Source of the DNA: Emmonsiellopsis sp. PD_33
Lineage: Eukaryota > Ascomycota > Eurotiomycetes > Onygenales > Ajellomycetaceae
Length of the DNA: 19,654 nucleotides
NCBI GenBank assembly: GCA_032988165.1
Contig: JANTQF010000506.1
Coordinates: forward strand, 1-19,654
Direction of reading: 5' to 3'
The notes beneath the pieces are model-generated. The model searched no databases. It had not been told where the DNA came from and was given only the letters and a program-made list of their open reading frames with translations. The translations under genes were made by a program, and so were the position numbers. Shown here piece after piece: positions 9,558 through 19,654 of this stretch (within the stretch, counting starts at the first letter, position 1; each line of letters begins with the position of its first letter).

Positions 9558-10132
9558 GGGGGTATCAGAGAACCAAATCACACGATTTCCCAGGAAATGG
9601 AATGGTAACGGAAAGAAAAGAAAAAAAGGAATTTAACAAAGGAAAGTACAGTGAGGGACGGTCAGTAGGTATATGGTGTGGGTTTGAGAGCATGTAACAA
9701 TCAAACCGAAAAGAACGCAAAGCACACGGCAAAAAGCAAGAAAAGGATATTAGGACTCTAGAGGTAGACGGGGCCGAAGTGAAATGAAAGGAAAGGGATA
9801 ATGTACAAAGATTATAGACGGTAGGTTGTCGTTGAAGCGAATGTGTAGACAGTAAGTAATAGCAAGAGCGGTGGTGAAAAGCAAGCGAATGACGGACGGA
9901 CAGACCAGACAGATAGAGGAAGAAACGCTATGCAAAAGGGGTAAAATGTAAAGGAAGCAAGGCAGAAAAAAAGACAAATACAAAGATGACATGAGAGAAG
10001 AGAGATGAGAGAACAATCTGATAAAAAAAAAACAAGAAAAAAAAAAATAAACAAAGGGAAAAAATCTCACAGCACACCACCACCTTCCAAGATTATTAAA
10101 TAGCCGTGCCCGTATATATCACTTTCAAAAAC

Positions 10133-13100
10133 TCAAATCACCGGCCCAAACGGCCCATCCGCATCCTCACCCACGCCCCCCTCACCAACAACAGTCGTAC
10201 TCACACTCTCGCCCCTTTCCCTCACCCCGCGATACCCAAGCACACTCTCCTCCTCATCCCCCTCCCTCTCTTCCTCCTCGCTATACCCCCCCTCCGCATA
10301 CCCATCATACCTCGCCTCAGCATCACGGTCATAACTCGACTGTCTCAGCAAGGGCGGGGTAGTCGGGGGCTCCATATCCATATACTGCGGGCGCTTCTCC
10401 ATCTGTCGCGATGACAGCCTGCGCGACGCACCGGTGCCGCTCGCGGCGGCGGCGTTGGGCGTGGTAGTGGCAGCGGCAGTGGTGGAAGGGTTATTATACC
10501 CCCTCAAGGGCCGACTCTCCGAATACGTCCTCCTGCCCAACGGCACCGGGGCCGGCGCGCTATATGTGGCTGGCGAGATGCGGACGTTGGAGCTAGGAGG
10601 CGTGAGGAGGCCGGAGAGGAAGGAGGGGGCTCCATTGGCGTTAGCATTATTATTACTGCTACTGCCGATACGGGCATTGGGAGCGTTGATATTCGACCGT
10701 TTCGACGGAGTCCTCTGCTGCTCGGCACCCACACCCACACCGCCACCGACAGGACTAGAAACCGACCCCTCCCTCGCCTTCCGCCAATTGCCCCACGCGG
10801 CGGCGGCCGCAAGCGGCAGCGAGCGCGGCGAGGCGGCTATCGACGATAGAGATGGGAGTTTAACACCACCACCGATACCGCCGGTCATAGCCCGCTCCTT
10901 CTCCTGCATCTCCATCTGCAAATTGGCCCTGAGTCTAATGGCCGCATCGCGTACGCTCTGCGGCCTAAATCCCTCCGGCGCTGAGAGCGTATTGATAAGA
11001 TCCGTCAGGTCATCCACGCGGACACCCAACAGCTCACGTAGCCAGGAGATCTCCGTTTCTCGCTCCTTAACCTTTGCCGGGGCGTCTTTGTCGATCGAGT
11101 CGAGCTCATGCTCGAGTTCCTCGATGCGGCCCTCGCGCTGTTGTAGTTGGTCTTGGAGGACCATGATGGATTCGCGTAGGGCTTGAGGGGAGATTTTTTC
11201 GGGGAGGGAGGTGTTGGCCCTGTAGGTGAGGGAGGGGGAGGTCGGGTGATGGGCGCCTGTGCTAGTGGGAGACAATACAGCCGCCGCTGGCACAGGGGTG
11301 GTTTTAGCGCTCTGCGCTGCCTGTGCCGCGGCCCTCGCCGCGCTCTTCGCAATCTCAAGCTTCTCCTCCGCATGCGCAAACTTATCCTCCAGATGCTTGA
11401 TCTTCTCGTCCCTCAGAGTCAGGCGCTCAAGCAAATGCGACTCGCCACGTTGCCTATCTTCCGAAGAATTATGCAAGGCCCGCGCGTGTCGTTCGCGCAG
11501 GTCATTAAGCCCCCGCTCATGTAGCAGCCGCTGCTCCTGTAGCGCGTTGTCCTTGGACTGGGTCGCCTCAGCGAGAGCCGCGCGCTTCGCATCCGTCGCT
11601 TCCTCGAGCTGCAGCTCATGTCTCGCCTTGGCCGTATCGGCGTCCAAGCGCACGCTATCCAACTGGTTTTGGAGCGAGGTGATTTGCGACTCTAGCTCGG
11701 CACGGACATAGTTGACCTGGTTATTCGCCGCGTCGAGCTCGGCTTCCATGGCGGTGCGTGCGCGCTGGATCTCGATGTGGCTGCTCTCGCGCGCCTCGTT
11801 GAACTCGCGCTCGAAGCGGGCGGCTTTGGTCTGGTAGTCGTGGCTTTCCTGGCGGAGGGTCATTGTGAGTTCTTCCAGACGGGCGTTTTCCTGCTGGGAC
11901 TGGCCAAAGATGAAGCGAAGTTTTGTGGCTTCTTTCTCTTGTTGCTGGAGGTCACCAATGTCTAGCTCTAGTTTCTCCCGCAGCTTGACCTCGCGGTCAT
12001 ACGCGCTGCGCAGGGTGCTATATTTAGACGTCATGTCTTCCTCCTTCTTCCTCCACACGGCTTGATCGCGCGCAATATCCCGCGTGGCGGCAACCATATC
12101 ATCCTGCAACCTCTCAAACTTGCCCCTCAATCCAGATCTGGCACGCATGCTATCCTCAATCTGGCTCTTCAAATGCGCAATTGTCATGCGCAGATCCTTG
12201 TTCTCAGCCTTGCCCTCCTCAACCTGCGTCCGCCAATTGTCGGCAGAAAGTCTATACTCATCCAGTGTGCCGGACAGTGCAATATTCTTATCTGACAACT
12301 CAGACAGCGTCAGCGTCAGCCCCTCCTGCTGCTCGCGCAACAGCTTCGACTCTTTCTCAATCTGCTCGGTTTCGGGCAGTTTGCGTTCTTTGAGATCGCG
12401 CAGCGCCTCTTCGGCCTTCATCGCGGACTCGCGGTGTTGTGCGGCATCATCCTCTGCAACCCGCAGCAGCCGCTGGCACTGGGACAGCGAATCCTGCGCA
12501 TCACGACGGGTCTGGTATTCCGTCTCGGCCCGCTCATCAGCAACACGCAGCATAGTCTGCAGACCATCGACTTGCATCTTCAAGGCTTCAATGTTATCCT
12601 TCTGCGATGTGGTCTCGACGGGGGCGTTGAGTCTGGGGTGTTCAGAAATAGCATCAACAATGACCTTTTTCAAATCGAGCGGTGGCTCCTCAGGCACAGG
12701 CGCAGGCTCAGGCTCATGCTCAAGCTTGGCAGCAGCCAGCGTCTTCAACTCAGCCAACGCATTCTGAATCTCCGACAGATCAACAGCGGGCGGGGCAACA
12801 ACCTCCTCCTTCCGCGCAGCAGGGTGATTCGCCAGCGCCTCAAGGACCGCACTCTTAATCTTATCCACTCTCCTATCCCTCCGATTCAGCGGCGACCGTG
12901 ATCGATACCGAAGCATCTCATCCTCCTCCTCATCTTCATCGTCTGCGTCACTATCCTCCACTTCCGCCGAGAGACCGCCGCGTTGCTGACTCCTCGCTTG
13001 CGAAACAGACCGTGACGCAAGCAGTCCAATAGATTGCTGAATAACGCTCAATGTCCGCTCGAGCGGATCCAGCCTATTCTCTAGAATCCCACCCACAATC

Positions 13101-16100
13101 TCATTGACATGCCGATCGAAGAAGCGACTACGATGCTGCAACTTGATATCCTCACCGGAGGAAATCGCATCGTCCCAATCGCTGATATGTTCGTCATGGT
13201 CTGGATTGTTCAGATGGCGAATGGGCGACAGGCTGCTTGCGCCGCCAGTAAGGACGCTCCGCTGCGGCGAGGCCATCATGTGCCCGTCAAAGTCCGAATT
13301 TAACCTGGGCAGATCAGCAAGCAAGCGTTGCGTGCCCTGGACGCTCGGGCTGGGCGCGTTACTGCGAACAGTATAGCTAGGCGCAAGATGCGGTGCGCCG
13401 GATATACCCTGCAGTTGCGGCTGGGGTGTCGTGTAGCGCTCAATGCCGAGCTCAGGCTTGTCGTTCAGCACCCTCATGACGGCATCGATCTCTTGTGCGT
13501 CCAAAGAATCATGATCGGCGTCTTCGGAGGAGTTCGCCTCGACTTCGCTGAGGGGTAATGTTTCTTCTTCCTCGGGATTAACGGATTCAGGGGCGGCGGG
13601 GGATGCTTGGGAGAAGCGATAAGCGACGGGTGGGGAGGAGGGGGGACTAGACACGGCGTAGCGGGAGGCTTCGAGGCCAGATGCTTTCTTCGGGGGCGCT
13701 GGTGCGGGTGCAGGTGCTGATACTGGTGCTGGAGCCACAGCCTGAATAGCAGGTTTGAACTCGAAAGCCGGTGCAGTAGGCTTCAGGACCGAGCTCTTGG
13801 GTTTCTCTGCAGCCTCCTCCTTGGCAGGGGTAGGCACAGACGCATCCTGTTCCTTGGCGTCAGTTCTAGCCTGTTGTTGCACGCGATAGACACCAGGCGA
13901 CAGAGGGAAAGAAGCATTAAACGCCGCAGCCTCGAATCCATTCTTGAACTCATAAGGCGACCATTCAGCAGTCTGACTAACCGGGGTATCCTTTGAAATC
14001 GGCGTGAGATTTTCAGGAGCAGCAGCAACAGGAGTAGTAGCAGTAGAAGCAATAGTTGTCTCTTCCACAACAGCCGCTGGCGCCGTTTGCACTTCCACCT
14101 CTTTTTCTAGCTCCACCTTCTCTTCCGGCACCGCATTCTCCTTCCCATCAGCAGACGGACTAGAAGCTGTCGGCGCAGGAACATTCAGCGAAGCGCTCTC
14201 CGCATTCTCCGCTAGCGCATTGCCTGGCACCGCAAAGACCGCCTCCATATCCCCATCACTTCCACCACGACGGGCGCGCTTCTCCCGACCAAATCCACGA
14301 CCGATACGGCCGCTCTCATCCTCAACATGCTCGCGCTCGTTCGCGGGCTTTTGCGCATTTTCATCCGGCCGCACGATCGGAATAGCCTTTGACCGCCTAG
14401 CAGGTTTCACAATCAACGATGAAGAGTCAAAGCCGCTAAAGATCTTGCTTTTAGGCGGCGTTGCCGCCGCCGCATCCGATCCGGAGAATGCAGCGGGTTC
14501 CGACGTAAAGTTCCGCCCGGGATTGAAAACGGGCGCGTCGATATTGAACGAAGTGGCCGAAAATTTAAAGTTGCTATTAGTATTGGAAGAAATAGAATCG
14601 CGCTTCGACGCAGATCCTGGCGCAAACGCCGGCGCAGTGACATTGAACCCGCTCGACGAGGCGGCGCTATGCGTCGACATATTCGGGCTGAAGATCGAGT
14701 TCGTCGTAGGGAAACTCGTAGACGCGGGTTGGAAACTATTCCCCGTAAACGAGAACGTGTTCGACGCAAAGGCGCCCGAGGGATCAAACTCCTTCGCTTC
14801 AACATTCAGCGTCGACACGGACGTCCGTGATCTATGTCGTGGTGTAAACGAGCTTTCGCTGGCTTTTACCTGATGTTGTGAAGTAGCGGCGCTATCGCCA
14901 AACTGGCCTTGGGAGAAGGAACCTGACAAGCTGGGATTGGTATCGATATCAGACCCATCAAGGGGTAGATCTCCTTCATCCTCCTCCTCATCCTGCTCAC
15001 AAAACAGGCGCTGTTGTGGCAGCGTCTTTGACGCATTATTCCCAACGGTAGAATCATCCACTGCCCATCTCGATTTCATCAAATCATCCGTAGGCTGCTT
15101 ATCATCCTCCTCCAACTGCCTTCGAATCGAATCTTCCAAATGATATTCTGCCGACTCCACGCCCTTCTGCAACGTCTCGCTAACATTATGCCTATGTCCG
15201 CGGGGCGTCGGATGGGCGATCTCCGGACCAGACGAGTCAATGGTATCCGAGTCCGCTTCGATCTCAATAGTCGACCCATCCAACAGCGGCGAGATGAGCT
15301 GGCTGGAATCTTCCTGCTGTGATTGCTGCGATTGAGTTGGCAGCGGGCCGCTATTAAAGTTGGAAAGTAAGTTCGCCGTTCCGGGGAACTGCTTTGCGTC
15401 ATCCGAAGTCAGAGGCGAGACAGGCGGCAACAGCGAGTTTAGATTTGGAAGATTCGTCGACCCAACTGGCGACACACCGCCCTGTCTTGCGACGAAGAAA
15501 TTTGGCGGCGTGAAGGAACCCTGCGTGGGGGGAGTGGGTTGGAAAGGCAGGAATGGGAATCCCTGATTAAAGCCCTGGTCTGCACCAAGGATGCCCGGCT
15601 GGCCAGGGAACGACGAGCTGGTGGGCAATCCAAACGGCGACGCGGGCGACGCGAAGCCACCGGGCGTTGAGCTGGGAATGCCCGGCTGGCTGAAGGGTGC
15701 TGAGAACGCGTTCGTAGGCAGGCCAAATGGATTGCTCGCGGCCGACGATGTCGGGATCGGGGGTGAGAACGTGTGGCCGGGGAACGGGGTCGAGGCTTGG
15801 CTGACCTGGACGGACCCCTGAGAAATAGCAGATGTCGGCTCGGGATCACCGAGGAACACGCCGAGGGCGCGGAGTTTCTCTTCCTTGAGGAAATTGACAT
15901 AGGCCTCCCAGACAGATTGATCGGGGAAGCTGACATTGTACTTCTTCTGCTGCCAGTCCGACTGGCTCTCATGCGCGTCCGGAAACGCCGGCCGGCTCTG
16001 TACCGACCCACCAGTGGAATCATGCTCGTCGTGAAAATTATAGGGATTGGTACTGTATCCCTCGTCTTCCCACCTCTTCAACCGATCCTCAATATCTGCA

Positions 16101-17385
16101 GGGGTGAGGAGTCGAATACCACCCTCACCCAACCCGCGCCTGTCATCGAGCGGCAGGGCAATGACACACGCCTTGCCCCGCACGCGAATTGTTTTCCTCG
16201 GCCGCTGGAACGACGGAGTGGCTGTCCTACTCAACTTCGGCGCAACGAGCGGACTAGCCGGAAGTGGGTGAGAAGCTCCATTATTCTGCTCGCCCGTTGG
16301 CGGGGGAGGAAGCGGTTTATCGATAGGCGAGATGGGCAGACTCGAGTCTCCGGACGTGGAGCCCGGTTTCAGACTCAGCGTCTTGGGATTCTCCTTATCC
16401 GACATGACTGCAGTAGTCTCCTGGTCAGCGCCAAAGTCCCAAAAGTCCGACTGCTTGAGGGTATCGGTGCTTTTCTTAGGTATATGTTTGGGACGGGGCT
16501 TGGAGAGCGCACGACCGTCCTTTTTCGGCGGCTGCAACAGGTCCTTGTCCTTCGATTTGCCCTTGTTTTTAATATCCCTAACACTGCCCAGAAAACTCTT
16601 CGACGTGGGGGTCTTGAGGTTATCCTCGTCGTTGTCGTCGTCTTCCAGACCCAGCCACCCGTCGTCTTCGTTGAGATAATTCCTCGCCGTCAGAAACGAG
16701 CCCGTCTCACTGCCGGAATCGTCACTTAGCCAATTGGTGCGCTCGGTACGCGGCTGGCCGGACAGGTACTGGTTTATCCACTCCTCTGTGAAATCCTTGA
16801 TGGTTTTGCCCTGGCGTCCCCTTGCGGCGGCGTTGCGCCCAATGGAGCCGTAAAACCGCTTGGAGAAGTGCGCGGTGGGGTTGAGCGAGCCCCTGTTCTG
16901 GTTATTGCTGGTGCGCAGGGGCGCCTTGGGATGTGTGCTCTTGGTCGACGACGGCGATGATTCCCGACTACTGCTGGTATTATTGTTGTTGGGATTCTTA
17001 TCTCCTCGATAGCTGCGTAACGAGGCGGACGGCAGCCGTCTGGGACTGGGAGTGGCGTAGGGCGAGCCCCAGGCGGTGGTGTAGTAGACGCTGCTATCGG
17101 TGCGTCTGTGTTCGGGGGACGAGGAGAGGTCGTCGGACTCGGTGTGGTATTTGGCCAGCGAGGGGAGCGAGGCGGAGACCAAGGCTGGCGAGACAGAGCG
17201 CGGCGGCAGTCCGATCGAGGGAGCGGCCGGGAGGCTCGAGGCCCCTGGAGTCGGAGGGGGCTTCAGAGGTTGTATTGTCGCGACGGGGGCGTGTGGGGGG
17301 TGTGCAGGGCTCGTGTGGCTCGGTCCGTCAACAGGAGATGTTAGACGGAGCACGGGGTTGGCAGAGGCTGCGGAGAGGAGTGAGC
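10133..17385 (-). CDS. Giant disordered and coiled-coil protein, main exon
   Basis: An uninterrupted exon of about 2,416 codons runs from the acceptor at 17385 to TGA at 10133. Residue numbers here count from 17353. Residues 1-150 are Ser/Pro-rich with Asn runs. A conserved-looking block follows at 155-220 (AHFSKRFYGSIGRN, KTIKDFTEEWINQYLSG, NWLSDDSGSETGSF). A second block lies at about 385-500 (KTIRVRGKACVIALPLDD, DIEDRLKRWEDEGYSTNPYN, SVWEAYVNFLKEEKLRALGV). Residues 540-1100 are low-complexity and rich in FG/FS/FN. A long coiled coil spans about 1586-2018, with a further segment at about 2058-2091 (LQDQLQQREGRIEELEHELD). Then comes ISWLRELLGVRVDDLTDLIN and WGNWRKARE, and an acidic tail. Similar fungal proteins are often auto-named 'myosin class II heavy chain', but there is no myosin motor here, so I do not accept that function. 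A cytoskeletal, septal or spindle-pole scaffold is inference. There is no usable ATG before residue about 319, so translation starts in an upstream exon. Confidence 0.85.
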
Positions 17386-17536
17386 CTGGAAAATGGAAAT
17401 TGGGAAGGGAGGGTTAGTCTGGTGTGTCCTTTTGAGGGGGAGAAGAGGCATCATTGGAGATGTTTTTGATAACGACGGTGACAGATTCCCCCAAAAAAAA
17501 AACGTGTAGCGTAACCTGGCCTGGACAGACACTTAC
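17386..17536 (-). other. 5' intron of the giant gene (151 bases)
   Basis: Reading the minus strand, the donor is GAAA|GTAAGT at 17537/17536, ACTAAC lies near 17416-17411 as a strong branch point, and the acceptor is TTTTCCAG ending at 17386. The TAA inside the branch point closes the long frame upstream, so the exon must begin at the acceptor. The join needs one leftover base from the 5' exon. The frame that supplies this reads KIPPSISSGKRVLAATDDTE before the donor, but it has an in-frame TGA and no ATG just upstream. Confidence 0.7.
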
Positions 17537-17604
17537 TTTCCGTGTCGTCTGTAGCAGCAAGCACCCGCTTGCCGCTGCTGATACTCGGCGGAATCTTGAA
17601 GCAT
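17537..17604 (-). other. 5' exon candidate of the giant gene, start unresolved
   Basis: The only nearby ATG (17604-17602, MLQDSAEYQQRQA..) reaches the strong GTAAGT donor in the wrong phase for the main exon. It fits only if a weak GGTGCTTG donor at 17565/17564 is used instead. The protein-like frame KIPPSISSGKRVLAA.. fits the strong donor but lacks a local ATG. It could instead follow an acceptor at TTCAAG (about 17597) from a further upstream exon. Confidence 0.4.
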
Positions 17605-18770
17605 GGAATTCAAACAACAACCACGGCGAGGAGGACAGCGGCGTGGTTGTGGTTGTGGTTGTCGTTGTCCGTCGTGATTCGAAAGTCCAAAAAAAATAAA
17701 AAATAAATAGGGGGGGACACGTTAGTCGGCGTGACGCGACAAGCGAACGGCGTCGACAGGGAACAAGGGGATGGATAGATGGATAGAAGGACGGTCAGAG
17801 GGCAGACAGCGGGCGGGGAGATGGCACCATGGCGTGGCGGGCGGGCAACAGAACGGGGGATTCTGCTGGTGGGCGGTGGATGGTGGATGGTGGTGGAGGT
17901 TGGAGGTTGGAGGTTGGAGATGAGGTTGAAGTCGAGGTTGAGGTCGGGGATGGTTGAACTAGTTAGTTGGGCGTGGTCGACCCCAGACGAAAAACCACGG
18001 AGAACAGAACAGAACAAACCAAGGGAGAACAAAGTGGATCAATCAATTCAACTGCATAAACAGACTATTTCCCCCAAATATCATGCAGTTTATTTATTTA
18101 CTTCTTTTTGCATTTATTACTTTTTAATTCTCTGGCAGCAGAACAGCCAAGCGAGATTGACACTTCATTAAACTAATCGCCACGGACATAAATAAACAAC
18201 GTGCGGCTCGGGTCAGGCACAAACCTTGCAGCTGGTACTTGCAGGTACTTTACAACACGCATATTTACACTGCAGATATATGTATCTCTAGGTACCATCA
18301 GGGGTCAACTGTACATGCACAACCAGCGCCTAACACCACGCACCGTAGTTTGGATACAGAGCCCACACCCAGCTAGAGAATCGCATGAATAAACAGATAA
18401 ACAGGCGGGGAGATTCCAGGAGAGAATAGAATTGATTACGTATTTGTCTGTGGGGGAATTGTGCCCATGATGTCAGCGCCAACACGGCTGCTTGGACGCT
18501 GCTGGTCCACGTTGCCCTGCAGTAGTTGGATATCTTCTGTTCTTTTCTTTTCTTTTTCCTTGTCTTTTCCTCTTGAGAACGGGATATACCAAATGTAAAA
18601 TCAAATGCAGTATGACACCTCTAGTTATGTATGTTATTACAATTAAACCAAAACAGACAAGACAAAACAAAGCAGATAGTAGCATAATAAGTCAGGAAAA
18701 TATAGAAATGAGATCCATGACAAGACTAGATAAGACAAAAATATAAAAGAAAAATCACACACTCCCCCGC
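17605..18770 (-). promoter_or_regulatory. Leader/promoter of the giant gene and 3' flank of the GH17 gene
   Basis: No supported coding gene. Read on the minus strand, 17605-18030 is C/T-rich with short repeats: CAACCA units (17645-17667) and CCTCCAA / CCTCAAC units (17895-17947), typical of a CT-rich fungal leader. A short upstream frame begins at the ATG at 17830-17828 and stops after 11 codons. 18050-18770 is AT-rich, and 18540-18770 should hold the GH17 3' UTR. Nothing else is recognised. Confidence 0.45.
17895..17947. repeat. GGTTGGA / GAGGTTGA short repeat tract
   Basis: Tandem GGAGGTT units (17895-17920) are followed by GAGGTTGAAGTC/GAGGTTGAGGTC copies (17922-17947), within the C/T-rich leader of the giant gene when read on the minus strand. 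Confidence 0.6.
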
Positions 18771-19535
18771 TTAGCAAGCAACCGTATACTTCGGCTTGCG
18801 ATCCGCCGTATACATGCCCCAGTGCGTCTCATCAGCAGCCACGCCATTGTCACCAATGCTCTTGGGCTTCCATGGCTCATCGAACGCCTCGAAGAAGAAC
18901 ACGTCCACGCCCCAGTTCAGCATCGCGCAGACGCCCTTCTCGTGGAAGATACGGGCATTGTTCGTGCCGGCTTTGGCGGCGCCGTAATCGGAGCCTCCGT
19001 CTATATCAACATATCATTAGCTACTAATCTATTATTTGGGGGCATGTAAGGGGGGGAAGGGAGACATACCGCTTGGCCAGCCGGTTTCACCAGTAGCAAT
19101 GTAGATCTTGGAGGCCCTGTCGCCAGCGATCTTCTGGATGTGCGTGGAGGCCTGGGTCATGTCGTCGAAGAAGGTCTTGGTGGCGTTGTTAATGTCCTGT
19201 CCCTGCCAGAAGGCAAAGGCGTTGACGAGGCTATTATCACACAATTGTTAGTTTCTCCATTAATCCATCACACATGCCACACGTGGTTAAAGGAGCCAGA
19301 GGAACATACAAATAATCCACACCGCCCTGAATCAACGCATCCGCCGTGCCATCGGCATATTTATTCCAGCTATCAGCCGTGCCAACCTTGACATCAGGGA
19401 ACGCCTTCTTGACCGTATTGATCTTCGCCAGCAACTCGGGACCCGTGAAGTTGCCACGGTACAGCGTCTCGGAGCCGACGGTGATGGCGGCGACGACGTC
19501 CTCGTTGCCGGGGACTGCCTTTTTCAGCCCAGATT
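18771..19535 (-). CDS. GH17 beta-1,3-glucanase/glucanosyltransferase (Bgl2/Scw-like), 3' part
   Basis: Three visible exons (19535-19310, 19230-19070, 19000-18771) encode about 205 C-terminal residues; the 5' end lies beyond the window. The spliced protein carries the GH17 hallmarks. TVGSETLYRGN holds the expected general acid Glu, GGVDYFLVNAFAFWQGQD follows, IATGETGWPSDGGSDYG holds the expected nucleophile Glu, and FFFEAFDEPWKP comes near the C-terminus, which ends YTVAC. The family cleaves and, in Bgl2-type members, re-joins beta-1,3-glucan in the cell wall. The C-terminus has no hydrophobic GPI-attachment tail, so this is likely a soluble secreted or wall-bound enzyme. The signal peptide cannot be assessed because it is off the window. 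Both key glutamates are intact. Introns restore exact family motifs, making the exon model strong. Choosing among Bgl2, Scw4 or other GH17 subfamilies is not possible from this part. Confidence 0.93.
19001..19069 (-). other. Intron in the GH17 gene (69 bases)
   Basis: GTATGT donor, GCTAAT branch-like motif, and GATATAG acceptor. Splicing joins GETGWPS to DGGSDYG through a split Asp codon. Confidence 0.9.
19231..19309 (-). other. Intron in the GH17 gene (79 bases)
   Basis: GTATGT donor, ACTAAC branch point near 19248-19253, and ATAATAG acceptor. Splicing joins GGVDY to FLVNAFAFWQGQ through a split Phe codon. Confidence 0.9.
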
Positions 19536-19654
19536 CTGAGGATATAGATATAGTTTTTAAGTTTGATTGAGATTATTTGATTTGTTGCCATTATGTATGT
19601 CATTTTATGTTCACTTGCTAATAAATGTATCTCTTGCTATGTTCTGCTAACGTA
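19536..19654 (-). other. Probable intron of the GH17 gene running off the window
   Basis: The acceptor TATCCTCAG ends at 19536. All three minus-strand frames from the right edge contain stops before a plausible donor at GTGAAC (about 19615), so most or all of this segment is likely intronic. A GTTAGC donor at about 19651 is possible. The intron would then be about 115 bases or more, longer than its neighbours. Confidence 0.55.

Larger units (their letters stand above)
9161..10132. other. Purine-rich tract and AT minisatellites downstream of the giant gene
   Basis: From about 9366 to 10065 the plus strand is strongly A/G-rich, so the 3' flank of the minus-strand giant gene would be transcribed as a U/C-rich RNA. 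AT-rich short repeats occur at 9335-9366 (TATATAAAATA units) and 9523-9557 (ATATAAATA units), with poly-A runs at 10022-10050. Frames open on the minus strand (9750-10070) encode only F/L/S-rich low-complexity peptides expected of U/C-rich sequence and are not genes. Confidence 0.5.

Noticed and set aside
9750..10070. Minus-strand open frames rich in F, L and S that look like membrane peptides
   Set aside because: This is a direct result of the U/C-rich composition of this strand. There is no other coding feature.
10434..11186. Plus-strand open frame of 250 codons opposite the giant gene; likewise 14004-14873 and 15773-16729
   Set aside because: These are antisense frames of a GC-rich exon with low-complexity A/S/L/R composition. 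The minus-strand frame is continuous for 7.2 kb and has clear coiled-coil pattern.
17351..17353. A start codon at 17353 for the giant protein (MLRLTSPVDG..)
   Set aside because: The codon there is GTG, not ATG. A strong splice acceptor lies just upstream at 17386, so this is internal to an exon.
10133..17385. Calling the giant protein a class II myosin heavy chain
   Set aside because: No P-loop motor, IQ or myosin head motifs are visible; only the coiled coil is shared.
17610..18032. Minus-strand 140-codon frame in the giant gene's leader
   Set aside because: It consists of Pro/Thr/Asn/His low-complexity sequence from CT-rich repeats and overlaps the probable 5' UTR.

Overview
This is chromosomal DNA of a filamentous ascomycete, most likely Eurotiales (Aspergillus/Penicillium type). 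Supporting signs are short GT-AG introns of 64-79 bases with CTAAC/CTAAT-like branch points, CT-rich leaders, long intergenic spaces, a bZIP protein with a DUF3425-type C-terminus, and a Bgl2-type GH17 wall glucanase. Genus and species are inference. Nothing looks bacterial, viral or plasmid-borne, and I found no rRNA, tRNA, CRISPR array or intact mobile element.

Layout from left to right. 1-1676 is mostly intergenic: Y/R tracts, a CTAGGTAC-like motif cluster, a doubtful small minus-strand gene (519-909), and the TATA and CT-rich leader of the next gene. 1677-3272 (+) is an intronless F-box protein with propeller-like repeats. 3273-5249 is a 2-kb spacer ending in a TATA-like element and a start-stop upstream AUG. 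5250-6256 (+) is a three-exon bZIP factor whose basic region is cut by two small introns around a 32-base exon. 6257-10132 is a 3.9-kb gene-poor stretch: first the bZIP 3' flank, then TpA-rich sequence, then a long purine-rich tract. 10133-17385 (-) is the main exon of a giant (about 2,416-residue) disordered and coiled-coil protein. Its 5' intron is clear but its start codon is not. 17538-18770 is the leader/promoter of that gene plus the 3' flank of the next. 18771-19535 (-) is the 3' part of a GH17 beta-1,3-glucanase/glucanosyltransferase gene that runs off the right edge.

The genes do not form an obvious pathway or cluster. They cover proteolytic targeting (F-box), transcription (bZIP), a probable cytoskeletal or scaffold protein, and cell-wall remodelling, as expected for a housekeeping or mildly accessory fungal region. 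I did not find a convincing new multi-gene system. The points most worth checking are the unresolved 5' end of the giant gene, the protein-like frame at 519-662, the bZIP micro-exon with its minimal uORF, and the nature of the gene-poor 6.6-10.1 kb interval.
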